Translations under genes and position numbers: made by a program
The notes under the pieces: generated by a model
Told to the model about the DNA's origin: nothing
Database searches by the model: none
What the model saw: the letters and a program-made list of their open reading frames with translations, nothing else
Source of the DNA: Crocinitomix algicola
Lineage (GTDB): Bacteria; Bacteroidota; Bacteroidia; Flavobacteriales_D; Crocinitomicaceae
DNA length: 64,000 nucleotides
Assembly (NCBI RefSeq): GCF_001661595.2
Contig: NZ_LYPF02000014.1
Location: 162,608-226,607, forward strand
Reading direction: 5' to 3'
Shown here: positions 32,688-41,830 of the stretch, in pieces
Layout of the letters: every line of letters begins with the position of its first letter
Position numbering within the stretch: position 1 is the stretch's first letter

Positions 32688-34013
32688 TTAAATCAAGTTT
32701 TTTGCTTTTAAAGCCTCTATACATTTCGCACGGTCATCAACAAGTTCAATCATCAATTTTTCATTCACCTTTTCATATTTCAAGGTATCAATTAATCCTT
32801 TAATTTGATTATATGCTATGACACCTGTAACCACTGGGACAAAAATGAAATAAAGAACTGCCAACCAGTAGCTAGGATAGATTAAATTGTAGAAAAGAAA
32901 AATTGACGCAAAATTGTATAAAAATGAAAGAGTTGCGCCTAAAAGTAATTTTACGCCACTCCAAAATACGGGACGTCTAAATGTTTTTTCAACAAAACGT
33001 TTTATGATTAAATATGGAATTAGTTGATGAACAATCCCCAGCAACGTGACTGGGAGTAAAGCAATAAAAATAAGGTACTTTGAAATTTGGGACTTGCTCT
33101 GTCTTTGACTGTAATTGTTTACCCAATCTTCGTTAATATTATTTTTATCCAATTTCTCGAAGTATTTTTTTAGTTGGTCTTTTAGAGAGCTCCAAGAAGA
33201 ATCCTCATCTTGATATTCGTCATTTACTTTATTTGCAACTTTTTGCGAGTAACGATATCGGTCAATTAATTTTTCACTTTTATCATAGTGTTTATGATTC
33301 ATGCCTTTTCTTGATAGAATCAAAACGTGTTCTACAAATGGTGCTAAATCAATGCGCTCAACATGAGTTATTTGTTCTTGGAGGGATTTTTGAATGTCTC
33401 TGGTTAGTTTTGTTATTGCCGCATTCGGGTTATTTTCATAAAGTTCTTTATAATCACGTAAATGAATAAGTTCACCATTTGCAACTAAAAGATCTGATCT
33501 AAAATGTTTAGGATGGGTATAATTTAGTCCCAAAGCTTGCATTTTAATATCTTCCTTCCAATTTGTTTCAACCATGGTATCAAACCCAATTCGGGCTGGA
33601 CCTTTTTTGATGGTTTTTAGGCGTCGAATAAAAATGTCATCTGTTACACCTTCCCCAAATAAAATAAGGGATTTCTTACGAAGTAAAGTTTGTCTAAGGT
33701 ATACAAACGAATCTTTGTTTTTTTCGTGCGAATCTGCACCGTCCATAGCTTTTCGGAAGATTGGTACCATGTGAGAAGCCCAAGTAACCGGTTTTAACCA
33801 CCAGTAAAAAATATCCCCTCTCGTCACAAAATATAGAATCGGCATTTCAAAATTTCCGGCATTTAATGGATCAATAAATGCGCTTGGATGATTACTCACA
33901 AAAATAGTTTGTGCATTAAACTTCTTTTGCCCATTAATCGCTTTTGTACGTCTGTAAAAGATAGACGTGAGATACGGTAAGGTAATTCGTAGGAATAAAT
34001 AGAGTGGCCTCAT
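32688..34013 (-). CDS. PlsC-type acyltransferase, long membrane form
   Basis: A 441-residue protein. The acyltransferase motif NHPSAFID (N41, H42, D48) and the later LILFGEGVTDD, in place of the common EGTR, mark the PlsC/LPLAT fold over residues 30-210. A charged middle segment follows, and two to four hydrophobic helices at about 310-420 anchor the C-terminus. It would acylate a glycerolipid or related acceptor at the inner membrane. This long form is common in Bacteroidota next to the short PlsC (here at 54257). Substrate unknown. Confidence 0.88.
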   Translation of the reverse strand: MRPLYLFLRITLPYLTSIFYRRTKAINGQKKFNAQTIFVSNHPSAFIDPLNAGNFEMPILYFVTRGDIFYWWLKPVTWASHMVPIFRKAMDGADSHEKNKDSFVYLRQTLLRKKSLILFGEGVTDDIFIRRLKTIKKGPARIGFDTMVETNWKEDIKMQALGLNYTHPKHFRSDLLVANGELIHLRDYKELYENNPNAAITKLTRDIQKSLQEQITHVERIDLAPFVEHVLILSRKGMNHKHYDKSEKLIDRYRYSQKVANKVNDEYQDEDSSWSSLKDQLKKYFEKLDKNNINEDWVNNYSQRQSKSQISKYLIFIALLPVTLLGIVHQLIPYLIIKRFVEKTFRRPVFWSGVKLLLGATLSFLYNFASIFLFYNLIYPSYWLAVLYFIFVPVVTGVIAYNQIKGLIDTLKYEKVNEKLMIELVDDRAKCIEALKAKNLI

Positions 34014-34020
34014 AATCGGG

Positions 34021-34028
34021 CAAAATTA
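34021..34028 (-). promoter_or_regulatory. predicted promoter -7 element of the long acyltransferase gene
   Basis: The minus strand reads TAATTTTG (TAnnTTTG) 8 bases before the ATG at 34013, implying a very short or absent leader. Tentative. Confidence 0.33.
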
Positions 34029-34080
34029 ATAATTTCTGTTAAAAAAAGTTAACCAACAAATACAATCTATTAACTTCAGT

Positions 34081-34088
34081 TAAATTTG
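34081..34088 (+). promoter_or_regulatory. predicted promoter -7 element of the two-component system
   Basis: TAAATTTG matches TAnnTTTG. It overlaps the TTG at 34086, which argues for a start further in, at the TTG at 34113. Confidence 0.35.
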
Positions 34089-34112
34089 ACCCTAACCAGT
34101 TCTCATCAGCGA

Positions 34113-35729
34113 TTGCAAAGGAATCAGTTTAAAATATTACTCATATTAATGTCGGTAGCCGTTTCTGGTTTACTGCTCTTACAATTTTTTTGGATTAGAA
34201 ATGTTCATGAAGCAACAGAAGTGCGTTTTGATGAACAAGTTCGTGAATGTCTCGAAAAATCAGTAAGTGATTTAGAGAAAATAGAACTCGAATCAATGAT
34301 TCCTAAAGAATTGTTTAAAAAAGATTTACAAGGTTCGTACGCTGAGTTTGTAAATAGTGAGTTTAGCGAGGTTCTTAGGGTTGATGAATCTATTGAAATT
34401 AGAGATACCACTATAACGCTAGATGGTGAGAAAATACAGTTTTTAGTTGTACAAGGAACTGTAATTGATACAACAACAGGTTTGTTTGCAGAATCTCGAA
34501 TTTTGACAAAAGAGCTCGGAGATATACAACCCGCAAATATCGATGGAAATATATTATCGATGAAAGATTCGAATTCGTACGCCATTCAGTTAAATAATTC
34601 GTTTAATCGGCAAATTATGCGGAAAGCGCAATATTTAGACGAAATTATGGTGAAGATGTTTACGAGTAATTATTTTGATGATATTTCATTGACATTGAAT
34701 TTATATGTGCTAGATTCTTTGCTTCAAAGGAATTTAGAGAGAGGTTCTTTGGATACTAATTTCTTTTTTAACATTACAAAAGGCGGAGTTACTGCAACAA
34801 ATTTTATGAGTAAAAGTCCGCATTATAAGCCTGATATAAACGGTCGTTTGTATACAACTACCTTATTCCCTAGTGAAATTTACCCGAGTGAATATGAGTT
34901 GATTGTCTCATTTCCAAATGAACGCTCTTATTTGTGGAGTGAAATGGTTGGAACTTTGGTGGCTTCTTTTTTATTGGTGCTAATAATTGTTTTCGCATTT
35001 TATTTATCAGTATCAACTATTTACCAGCAAAAGCAACTTTCAGAGATTAAAAATGATTTTATCAGTAACATGACGCATGAACTAAAAACACCAATTTCAA
35101 CAATTTCTTTGGCTTGCGAAGCTATCTCTGATCCGGATATTATCGCTAATACTGATGAAGAAACTATGAGTAGTTATGTGAGCATGATTGATCAAGAAAA
35201 TAAGCGACTCGCTAAACTTGTAGAGAATGTTCTTCAAACTTCTCTCCTAGATAAAGGTAGTTTAAACTTGAAGAGGTCGGAAGTAAGAATCGATCTTTTA
35301 CTCAAGGATATCGTAAAAACATTTCAAATCAAATTCAAACAAAAAGAAGGAAAAGTTGTAATAGATCAATTGGATGAAATTGTAGCACTTGTTGACCGCA
35401 TTCATTTTGGGAATATTATAACAAACCTTTTGGATAATGCACTAAAGTATAGTAATAGACCTCCTGTCGTTAAAATTCGTCTTATTAAACAAACAAATGG
35501 TTTTGAAATGTATTTTTCAGATAATGGTATTGGTATAAAGAAAGATGATCAAAAGAGAATTTTTGAAAAATTATACCGTGTTCCAACTGGAGATGTGCAT
35601 AACGTTAAGGGATTTGGTTTAGGGTTAAATTATGTTGATTCTATAGTGCGACTACACGGTGGCGAAATTAGTGTTGATAGTACATTAGGAAAAGGTTCTA
35701 CATTTAAAATTTTTATAGAAAATGAATGA
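34113..35729 (+). CDS. membrane sensor histidine kinase
   Basis: A 538-residue kinase from the TTG at 34113 (a TTG nine codons earlier at 34086 overlaps a promoter match; no ATG precedes the first helix). Two membrane helices at about 6-28 and 277-302 enclose a periplasmic sensor domain of about 250 residues with no recognised family. HisKA follows with the phospho-histidine in NMTHELKTPIS (His322), then HATPase motifs NLLDNALKYS, DNGIGI and GFGLGLNYV. Its last 8 bases overlap the response regulator start, so the pair is coupled. The signal is unknown; RprX-like kinases of Bacteroidota have this layout. Confidence 0.93.
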   Translation: MQRNQFKILLILMSVAVSGLLLLQFFWIRNVHEATEVRFDEQVRECLEKSVSDLEKIELESMIPKELFKKDLQGSYAEFVNSEFSEVLRVDESIEIRDTTITLDGEKIQFLVVQGTVIDTTTGLFAESRILTKELGDIQPANIDGNILSMKDSNSYAIQLNNSFNRQIMRKAQYLDEIMVKMFTSNYFDDISLTLNLYVLDSLLQRNLERGSLDTNFFFNITKGGVTATNFMSKSPHYKPDINGRLYTTTLFPSEIYPSEYELIVSFPNERSYLWSEMVGTLVASFLLVLIIVFAFYLSVSTIYQQKQLSEIKNDFISNMTHELKTPISTISLACEAISDPDIIANTDEETMSSYVSMIDQENKRLAKLVENVLQTSLLDKGSLNLKRSEVRIDLLLKDIVKTFQIKFKQKEGKVVIDQLDEIVALVDRIHFGNIITNLLDNALKYSNRPPVVKIRLIKQTNGFEMYFSDNGIGIKKDDQKRIFEKLYRVPTGDVHNVKGFGLGLNYVDSIVRLHGGEISVDSTLGKGSTFKIFIENE

Positions 35730-36411
35730 TAAAGTAAAAATATTACTCGCTGAAGACGATACTAATTTGGGTACACTTTTGGCCAATTTTTTGAAAGCAA
35801 AATCATTTGACGTGACGTTGTGTGTCAATGGCGAAATCGCACTTGCACGATTTAAAGAACAAATGTTTGACTTTGTTATTCTAGATGTAATGATGCCCGT
35901 TAAAGATGGGTTTACAGTGGCTAAGGAAATACGGGAGGCGGACACTGAAATACCAATTTTATTTCTCACTGCTAAGTCAATGCAAGACGACAAAATGTCC
36001 GGATTTAAAGCTGGAGCGGATGATTATATGACAAAGCCTTTTGCCATGGAAGAGTTGTTAGCAAGGGTCAATGCAATCCTTAAAAGAACCTATAAAGGAG
36101 GGAAAAAGGAAACAAATTTTGAATTTGGAGATATTGCTTATGATTACCTGCAGCAGACAATAAATCTTTCTGGTGAAGAGAAAAAATTAACCACGAAAGA
36201 GAATGAACTTTTTTATTTACTCGTGAAAAATAGGGAAGGAATTTTAGATCGAAATGAGGCTTTACGCCAAGTTTGGGGAGACGATAATTATTTTAATGGA
36301 CGTAGTATGGATGTTTACATTACGAAGCTTAGAAAATATATCGCCAAATCAAACCTCGTGGAAATCATGAATGTACATGGAAAAGGTTTTAGACTCTTAA
36401 TTAAAAGCTAA
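35722..36411 (+). CDS. OmpR/PhoB-family response regulator
   Basis: A 229-residue regulator. Receiver domain 1-120 with the acidic pocket EDD (11-13), phospho-acceptor D55 (VILDVMMP) and K105 (MTKPF), then a winged-helix DNA-binding domain about 130-229 (LTTKENELFYLLV, RSMDVYITKLRKYI, VHGKGFRLL). It would be phosphorylated by the overlapping histidine kinase and bind promoter DNA as a dimer. RprY-like by layout. Target genes unknown; the downstream adhesin block is a candidate by position only. Confidence 0.94.
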   Translation: MNDKVKILLAEDDTNLGTLLANFLKAKSFDVTLCVNGEIALARFKEQMFDFVILDVMMPVKDGFTVAKEIREADTEIPILFLTAKSMQDDKMSGFKAGADDYMTKPFAMEELLARVNAILKRTYKGGKKETNFEFGDIAYDYLQQTINLSGEEKKLTTKENELFYLLVKNREGILDRNEALRQVWGDDNYFNGRSMDVYITKLRKYIAKSNLVEIMNVHGKGFRLLIKS

Positions 36412-36439
36412 ATTCTCTCTGTTTTTATCTGGTTTAGAC

Positions 36440-36447
36440 TAATTTTG
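36440..36447 (+). promoter_or_regulatory. predicted promoter -7 element of menD
   Basis: TAATTTTG matches TAnnTTTG and ends 8 bases before the ATG, implying a very short leader. No -33 TTG. Confidence 0.33.
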
Positions 36448-36455
36448 CATTTGGT

Positions 36456-38150
36456 ATGAAAACGACAAAAATTAGTCATATAGCGCACCTTGCAGAATTG
36501 TGTTCACAAGCAGGTATTCGGCAAATTGTATTATCTCCTGGTTCGCGTAACGCACCCTTAGTAATTGCTTTCGATAGTCATCCTGAAATAGAAACTTTTG
36601 TTGTCCATGATGAACGAAGCGCGTCTTTTTTTGCTTTGGGATTAGCAGAAGCAAGTGGAAAACCTGTTGCTTTAGCATGTACTTCTGGATCTGCTCCTGT
36701 AAATTATGGACCGGGTATTGTTGAGGCTTATTATCGACAAATCCCGTTGTTGGTTTTAACAGCTGACCGTCCTAGTCAATGGATTGATCAAGGGGATGGC
36801 CAAACAATTCGCCAGAAAAAAATGTTCGCTAATTTTATTAAGGCTGATTTTGAGTTGCCAAATCAACCTAATTCAGAAGAAGTCTTAATCAGCGATAAAA
36901 TTGTTAATCAAGCGCTCAATCTGTTAGTTAACCAGCCAACTGGTCCCGTACATATCAATATCCCATTAAACGAACCGCTTTATAATACGCAAGATTTTAT
37001 TCCTAATCCTGTAAATGAATTAGTACTTAATAACAATCTTGAATTAAACGATGAAGAAGTTGCTTTTATCCGGGAGAACTATCAAAAATTAGAAAAAAAA
37101 TTGGTGCTTATTGGACAACTAAATCCCTCGGAAATTGATATATCAACCTTGAAACCGTTATTGACTGATCCTTCCGTGGCTTTTTTAGTTGAAAACACTT
37201 CGAATATTCAAGATTTTGAAAATGTTTGTCATTGCATTGATAGAACGCTTTCAATTATAAATGAAGATGAAATCCAAAAATATCAACCTGATTTGTTGAT
37301 TACGCTTGGTGGAGCAATCATTTCCAAACGAATTAAAGCATTTTTAAGAAAATGTAAACCGCAGCAAAATTGGCGAGTTGGAAACTTTATGATAGATGAG
37401 GATACTTATGCGAGTAAAACTAAATCCTTTAAGGTGAATCCTAAATCTTTCTTTAAAATTTTTAAGAATAATAATATAGTTCCGACTTCAACATTTGGAA
37501 ACCTTTGGAAACAGGCCGATTTTTTGGCAGAGCAGCGACATATAGAGTTTTTAAATTCTGTTCCATTTTCAGATTTTAAAGCATTTGAGTTAATTATTGA
37601 TACATTACCGGAATTTGCCAATTTACACATGGGAAATAGTTCAGTTGTTCGATATTGCCAGTTGTTTAATCCAATTCAAAGTGTAAAGTACTATTCAAAT
37701 CGAGGAGTGAGTGGAATTGATGGTTCTTCAAGTACTGCTGCCGGATTTGCTAGAAATACCCTGGAACAATTGAACGTTGTTATTTCTGGTGATATATCGT
37801 TTTTCTATGATTCCAACGCTTGGTGGAACGCTTATTTAAGTCCTAACCTGAGAATTATTTTGATTAATAATGGAGGAGGAGGAATCTTTGAAATTATCGA
37901 CGGACCTGCAAAATCGGACCAATCTAAATCTTTTATTGCTCCTTTTGAAGCCAACGCCGAACTTCTGTCAAAGGCATTTAACTTAAATTATATTACGGCG
38001 AGTAGTGAAAATGAGATGATGAATTTGTTTGAACTATTTTACAGTGAGTTTGAAAATAAACGACCGGTTGTTTTTGAAATTAAAACAAAAGGTTTATCAA
38101 ATGCGAAAATATTGAAGTCTTATTTTAGTTATATAAAGGATAACCAGTAG
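36456..38150 (+). CDS. menD: SEPHCHC synthase MenD (menaquinone synthesis)
   Basis: A 564-residue thiamine-diphosphate enzyme. The N-terminal signature LSPGSRNAP (residues 26-34), catalytic Glu53 in VHDERSASFFALG and TSGSAPVNYGPGIVEA are MenD-specific, and the ThDP/Mg site GDISFFYDSN with NNGGGGIFEIIDG is in the C-terminal part. It joins isochorismate and 2-oxoglutarate to give SEPHCHC, the first committed menaquinone step after MenF. Other men genes are not in the window. Full family length and complete motifs, so very likely active. Confidence 0.96.
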   Translation: MKTTKISHIAHLAELCSQAGIRQIVLSPGSRNAPLVIAFDSHPEIETFVVHDERSASFFALGLAEASGKPVALACTSGSAPVNYGPGIVEAYYRQIPLLVLTADRPSQWIDQGDGQTIRQKKMFANFIKADFELPNQPNSEEVLISDKIVNQALNLLVNQPTGPVHINIPLNEPLYNTQDFIPNPVNELVLNNNLELNDEEVAFIRENYQKLEKKLVLIGQLNPSEIDISTLKPLLTDPSVAFLVENTSNIQDFENVCHCIDRTLSIINEDEIQKYQPDLLITLGGAIISKRIKAFLRKCKPQQNWRVGNFMIDEDTYASKTKSFKVNPKSFFKIFKNNNIVPTSTFGNLWKQADFLAEQRHIEFLNSVPFSDFKAFELIIDTLPEFANLHMGNSSVVRYCQLFNPIQSVKYYSNRGVSGIDGSSSTAAGFARNTLEQLNVVISGDISFFYDSNAWWNAYLSPNLRIILINNGGGGIFEIIDGPAKSDQSKSFIAPFEANAELLSKAFNLNYITASSENEMMNLFELFYSEFENKRPVVFEIKTKGLSNAKILKSYFSYIKDNQ

Positions 38151-38176
38151 AATACTCCTTTTATCGAATCTATTTA

Positions 38177-38184
38177 TATCTTTG
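38177..38184 (+). promoter_or_regulatory. predicted promoter -7 element of the lectin/SprB adhesin gene
   Basis: TATCTTTG, an exact TAnnTTTG match, 47 bases before the ATG at 38232; the same octamer precedes the 50281 adhesin. No -33 TTG here. Confidence 0.45.
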
Positions 38185-38231
38185 TCGATTAAGAACAAAC
38201 CTCAAAAAAAATATAACGTTCTTAGTTTACC

Positions 38232-41200
38232 ATGCGAAACCTAATTCTTATTATTATAGTAAGTAGCTTGTCCTGTACACTTAATTCCCAAATGGTATTG
38301 AGTGGGTCGGCTACGGGAAGTTGTGATTGTTATACCTTAACTGATGCTGCGAATCAAGCAGGATCAATTTGGAGTCCTTCCACTATTGATTTAACCAATG
38401 AATTTGATTTTTTGTTCGAAATTAATGCGGGTTCAAATGATGTTTGGGGTGCTGATGGTATGTCATTTGCTTTAAGACAAAGTGGTACATCCACAGGTTC
38501 CTTGGGCAATGGACTAGGTTATGAGGGAATTACTCCGTCTATCGGAATTGAAGTGGATACCTGGAATAGTTCTCCAACAGTTTTAACCGACATTGATGAC
38601 GATCATTTGGCAATGAACGCTGGTGGTGATGTCAATCATTTGGAGGTCGCGCCCATAGGAATTCCGAATATTGAAGATGGTCTATATCATGACTTTAGAA
38701 TAACTTGGGATCCTGTTTTATTTGAACTCGAAGTTTTTCTGGATGGAACTTCTTACCTGACGTATACTGGTGATATAGTTACCTCGTTTTTTGGAGGAAA
38801 TCCGAATGTTTATTTTGGATGGTCTGGTGGAACAGGAGGTGTCTTTAATGAACAATCGGTATGCCTAAGAAGAGAGGCGCTTTTTTCTGTTGATCCCATA
38901 AGTGCTTGCGTGGGACAGGAGCTAATTTTTACTGATGAATCCACGAGTGATTTAAATTATAATTCGACTGAAATAACGGATTGGAACTGGGATTTTGGGG
39001 ATGGTTCAACATCAATAGATCAAAACCCAATGCATGTTTTTTCAACTGTAGGAACCTATACCGTTTCACTTACCATAACTGATATATCCGGTTGTACAGA
39101 TACTTTTGAGGAGGAAATTACAATTACTGAGGAGTTAGATATTGATATAATAGAAGTGGATTTACTTTGCTTTGATGATTCTACAGGTGAGGCAACGGCG
39201 ATACCATTGACTGGCACTGGACCGTATACTTATCAGTGGGACGACCCGGAAATGCAAACCACTGAGACGGCCGAAAATCTACCAAATGGGACCTATGAAG
39301 TAACGGTCATTGATAATCTGGGTTGTCCCGGTTCAGCAATTGCCGAAATTGACGCTCCCCCAGCATTATTATTTGACGCTATCTTAACCACGAACGCAGG
39401 TTGTGGCGCTCCTAACGGTACAATCTCATTAACTGGTACAGGAGGTGTTCCACCTTATGAATTTAGTATTGATGATGGAGTAAGTTTTTTTGGATCGGGC
39501 GATTTTATGGATTTGTCAAATGGCGCTTATGAGGTGGTCATTCGAGATGCAAACGGGTGTACAACCAATTCCACGGTTATAGTTGGTTTAGATTCACCTC
39601 TAAATATAGATGATGTGATTACCACGGATGTGACATGTGGTCCTTTCCCCGATGGAACAATTTTAATTAACGCCTCCGCTGGTGTGGCTCCATTATTATT
39701 TAGTATCGATGATGGTGCAAGTTTTCAAGAGTCTAATTACTTCGAAAATCTCTTACCTGGAGAATATGAGGTTGTAGTTGAGGATGACGCGGGGTGTTCT
39801 GTCAGTGAAACAGTAATTGTTGGCTCATTATCTTCAATAATTATAGATGATACCGTTTTAACTGAACCGAGCTGTCAGGGAGAAACTAATGGTGAGATCG
39901 AGGTGTTTGTTTCGGGTGGAACGGCACCGTATGAATTTAGTTTTGATGGTGGAGGGTCGTATGGTTTTTCTAACAATGCCGTTGGCTTATCTGCGGGTAC
40001 TTTTGATATCGTAATTCGAGACGCTGTTGGGTGTACAGCTTTTATCAATGTAGTACTCAACGAACCGGATGAACTATTGGTTGCTACCTTAACGGCTTCT
40101 CCGATATCATGTTTCGGATTAATGGATGGTTCTATTGAAATAATTGGAGCTGGTGGAACGCCTGCTTATTCTTATGCAATAGATGGATCAATACCAATTC
40201 CGGTTGGTAGTTTTAATGATTTAGGTCCAGGCACATATGATATTGAAATATTTGATGATAATGGTTGTACTTTACTTGAAGTTGTTGAGGTTGCAGAACC
40301 TGATGAGTTAACTATCACCGACGTAGTAGTTGTCGATGTGACTTGTAATGGCACGATGGACGGAGAAATTACAGTTAGTGCAACTGGGGGAACAGGTGCT
40401 TATGAGTATAGTATTGATGGGTTGCCCTTTCAAATTTCCCCTTCATTTACTGGGTTAGGGGGAGGAACAAAAGAAGTCGTTGTGAGAGATGAGAATGGTT
40501 GTACAGCAGAAACAAGTGTTGAAATAAATGAAGCGGACCCAATTATTGTTGCTTTAGGAGAAGATACCACGATTTGTTTAGGAGGTTCCGCTACGTTGTG
40601 TCCCGAATTTTCTGGAGGTACAGGCCCGTATTCATTCATTTGGGATGGTACAGCTGATTCGGAATGTCTGTCGACTGCAACAATAGGTATTCATGAATTA
40701 CAAATTGAAGATGTCAACGGTTGTACTTCTGAAATAGTTTCCCAACAAGTTAATCAATACACTCCTTTAAGTGTCTTTTCCTCTTCCGCAACAACAATTT
40801 GTCCAGGTGATGAGGTGGTGTTGTCCAGCGATGCATCTGGTGAAGGACCTGAAGGTTATACGTACACATGGACGAATAATTTAACTGATGAGTCATTGGA
40901 TGGACCTATTCAAACCGTTTACCCTACGGAAACAACTTTGTACACGATTACAGTTAGTTCGGGATGTGAAGACAGTGCAAGTGCGAATGTTTTAATTACT
41001 ACTTTTCCTATTCCAAACATATCATTTACGGTTAGTGATAATGAAGGTTGCGAAGATTTAACCGTAGATTTTTACAGTACAATTCCACCCAGTGCAGTTT
41101 CCAATATTCTCTGGGATTTTGGAGATGGGAATATGGCCGCTGGACCAGTTGTAACGAACACCTATTATGATGCCGATTGTTACGATGTAAATGTCTATAT

Positions 41201-41798
41201 TGAAACAGTGGACGGATGCGAATTAGAAGAAACCTTTATGGAAGAAATTTGTGTTTGGAAAATGCCTGTCGCTGATTTTAGTTACCTCTCTGAAAGTCCT
41301 GATTTAATTGATAGGTCAGTGAGTTTCCAAAATGAGTCAGAATTTGCCTCAATTTATCAGTGGTATTTTGGAGATGGCCAATCTTCGACTGATGTTAATC
41401 CTACAAATACTTATCCTGAACTTGGAAATTCGACTTATGAAATCACGTTGGTTGCCGAAACCGACAAAGGGTGCACAGATGTCAAACGGAAAAAGATAAA
41501 AATAGATGATGTTTTGCTTTATTTCATACCCAATGCTTTTACTCCAAATGCAGACCTCTTTAATCAAAGTTTTAAGCCGGTTTTTTTACCAGGTTTCTAC
41601 CCCAAAGACTTTCATTTTGTTATTTTCAATCGCTGGGGAGAAATAATGTGGGAATCATATGATATGAGTGCAGCTTGGGACGGAACTTATGGTGGAGAAA
41701 TTGTTGATGATGGTGTGTATCTTTGGAAATTAACGTTTCGCGAAAATGCATCAGATAAAAAGCATATTGATTCCGGACACATCACAATATTAAAATAG
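38232..41798 (+). CDS. T9SS type B cargo adhesin with L-type lectin, SprB and PKD domains
   Basis: A 1188-residue surface protein. Signal peptide 1-19; an L-type (legume-like) lectin domain about 25-212 (DGMSFALRQSG, GIEVDTWNS, YFGWSGGTGG); a PKD domain about 215-300 (WNWDFGDGST); six SprB repeats of about 78 residues from 303 to 767 (each ends like YEVVIRDANGCT); two Ig-like units; two PKD domains about 930-1090; and a type B C-terminal domain over the last 90 residues (PNAFTPNADLFNQ, NRWGEIMWES, WDGTYGG). SprB repeats are those of the mobile gliding adhesin SprB, so an adhesin that binds glycans through its lectin head is likely. Confidence 0.9.
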   Translation: MRNLILIIIVSSLSCTLNSQMVLSGSATGSCDCYTLTDAANQAGSIWSPSTIDLTNEFDFLFEINAGSNDVWGADGMSFALRQSGTSTGSLGNGLGYEGITPSIGIEVDTWNSSPTVLTDIDDDHLAMNAGGDVNHLEVAPIGIPNIEDGLYHDFRITWDPVLFELEVFLDGTSYLTYTGDIVTSFFGGNPNVYFGWSGGTGGVFNEQSVCLRREALFSVDPISACVGQELIFTDESTSDLNYNSTEITDWNWDFGDGSTSIDQNPMHVFSTVGTYTVSLTITDISGCTDTFEEEITITEELDIDIIEVDLLCFDDSTGEATAIPLTGTGPYTYQWDDPEMQTTETAENLPNGTYEVTVIDNLGCPGSAIAEIDAPPALLFDAILTTNAGCGAPNGTISLTGTGGVPPYEFSIDDGVSFFGSGDFMDLSNGAYEVVIRDANGCTTNSTVIVGLDSPLNIDDVITTDVTCGPFPDGTILINASAGVAPLLFSIDDGASFQESNYFENLLPGEYEVVVEDDAGCSVSETVIVGSLSSIIIDDTVLTEPSCQGETNGEIEVFVSGGTAPYEFSFDGGGSYGFSNNAVGLSAGTFDIVIRDAVGCTAFINVVLNEPDELLVATLTASPISCFGLMDGSIEIIGAGGTPAYSYAIDGSIPIPVGSFNDLGPGTYDIEIFDDNGCTLLEVVEVAEPDELTITDVVVVDVTCNGTMDGEITVSATGGTGAYEYSIDGLPFQISPSFTGLGGGTKEVVVRDENGCTAETSVEINEADPIIVALGEDTTICLGGSATLCPEFSGGTGPYSFIWDGTADSECLSTATIGIHELQIEDVNGCTSEIVSQQVNQYTPLSVFSSSATTICPGDEVVLSSDASGEGPEGYTYTWTNNLTDESLDGPIQTVYPTETTLYTITVSSGCEDSASANVLITTFPIPNISFTVSDNEGCEDLTVDFYSTIPPSAVSNILWDFGDGNMAAGPVVTNTYYDADCYDVNVYIETVDGCELEETFMEEICVWKMPVADFSYLSESPDLIDRSVSFQNESEFASIYQWYFGDGQSSTDVNPTNTYPELGNSTYEITLVAETDKGCTDVKRKKIKIDDVLLYFIPNAFTPNADLFNQSFKPVFLPGFYPKDFHFVIFNRWGEIMWESYDMSAAWDGTYGGEIVDDGVYLWKLTFRENASDKKHIDSGHITILK

Positions 41799-41830
41799 TA
41801 TTTCAGTATCTTTTCTCTTATTTTAGTTCT

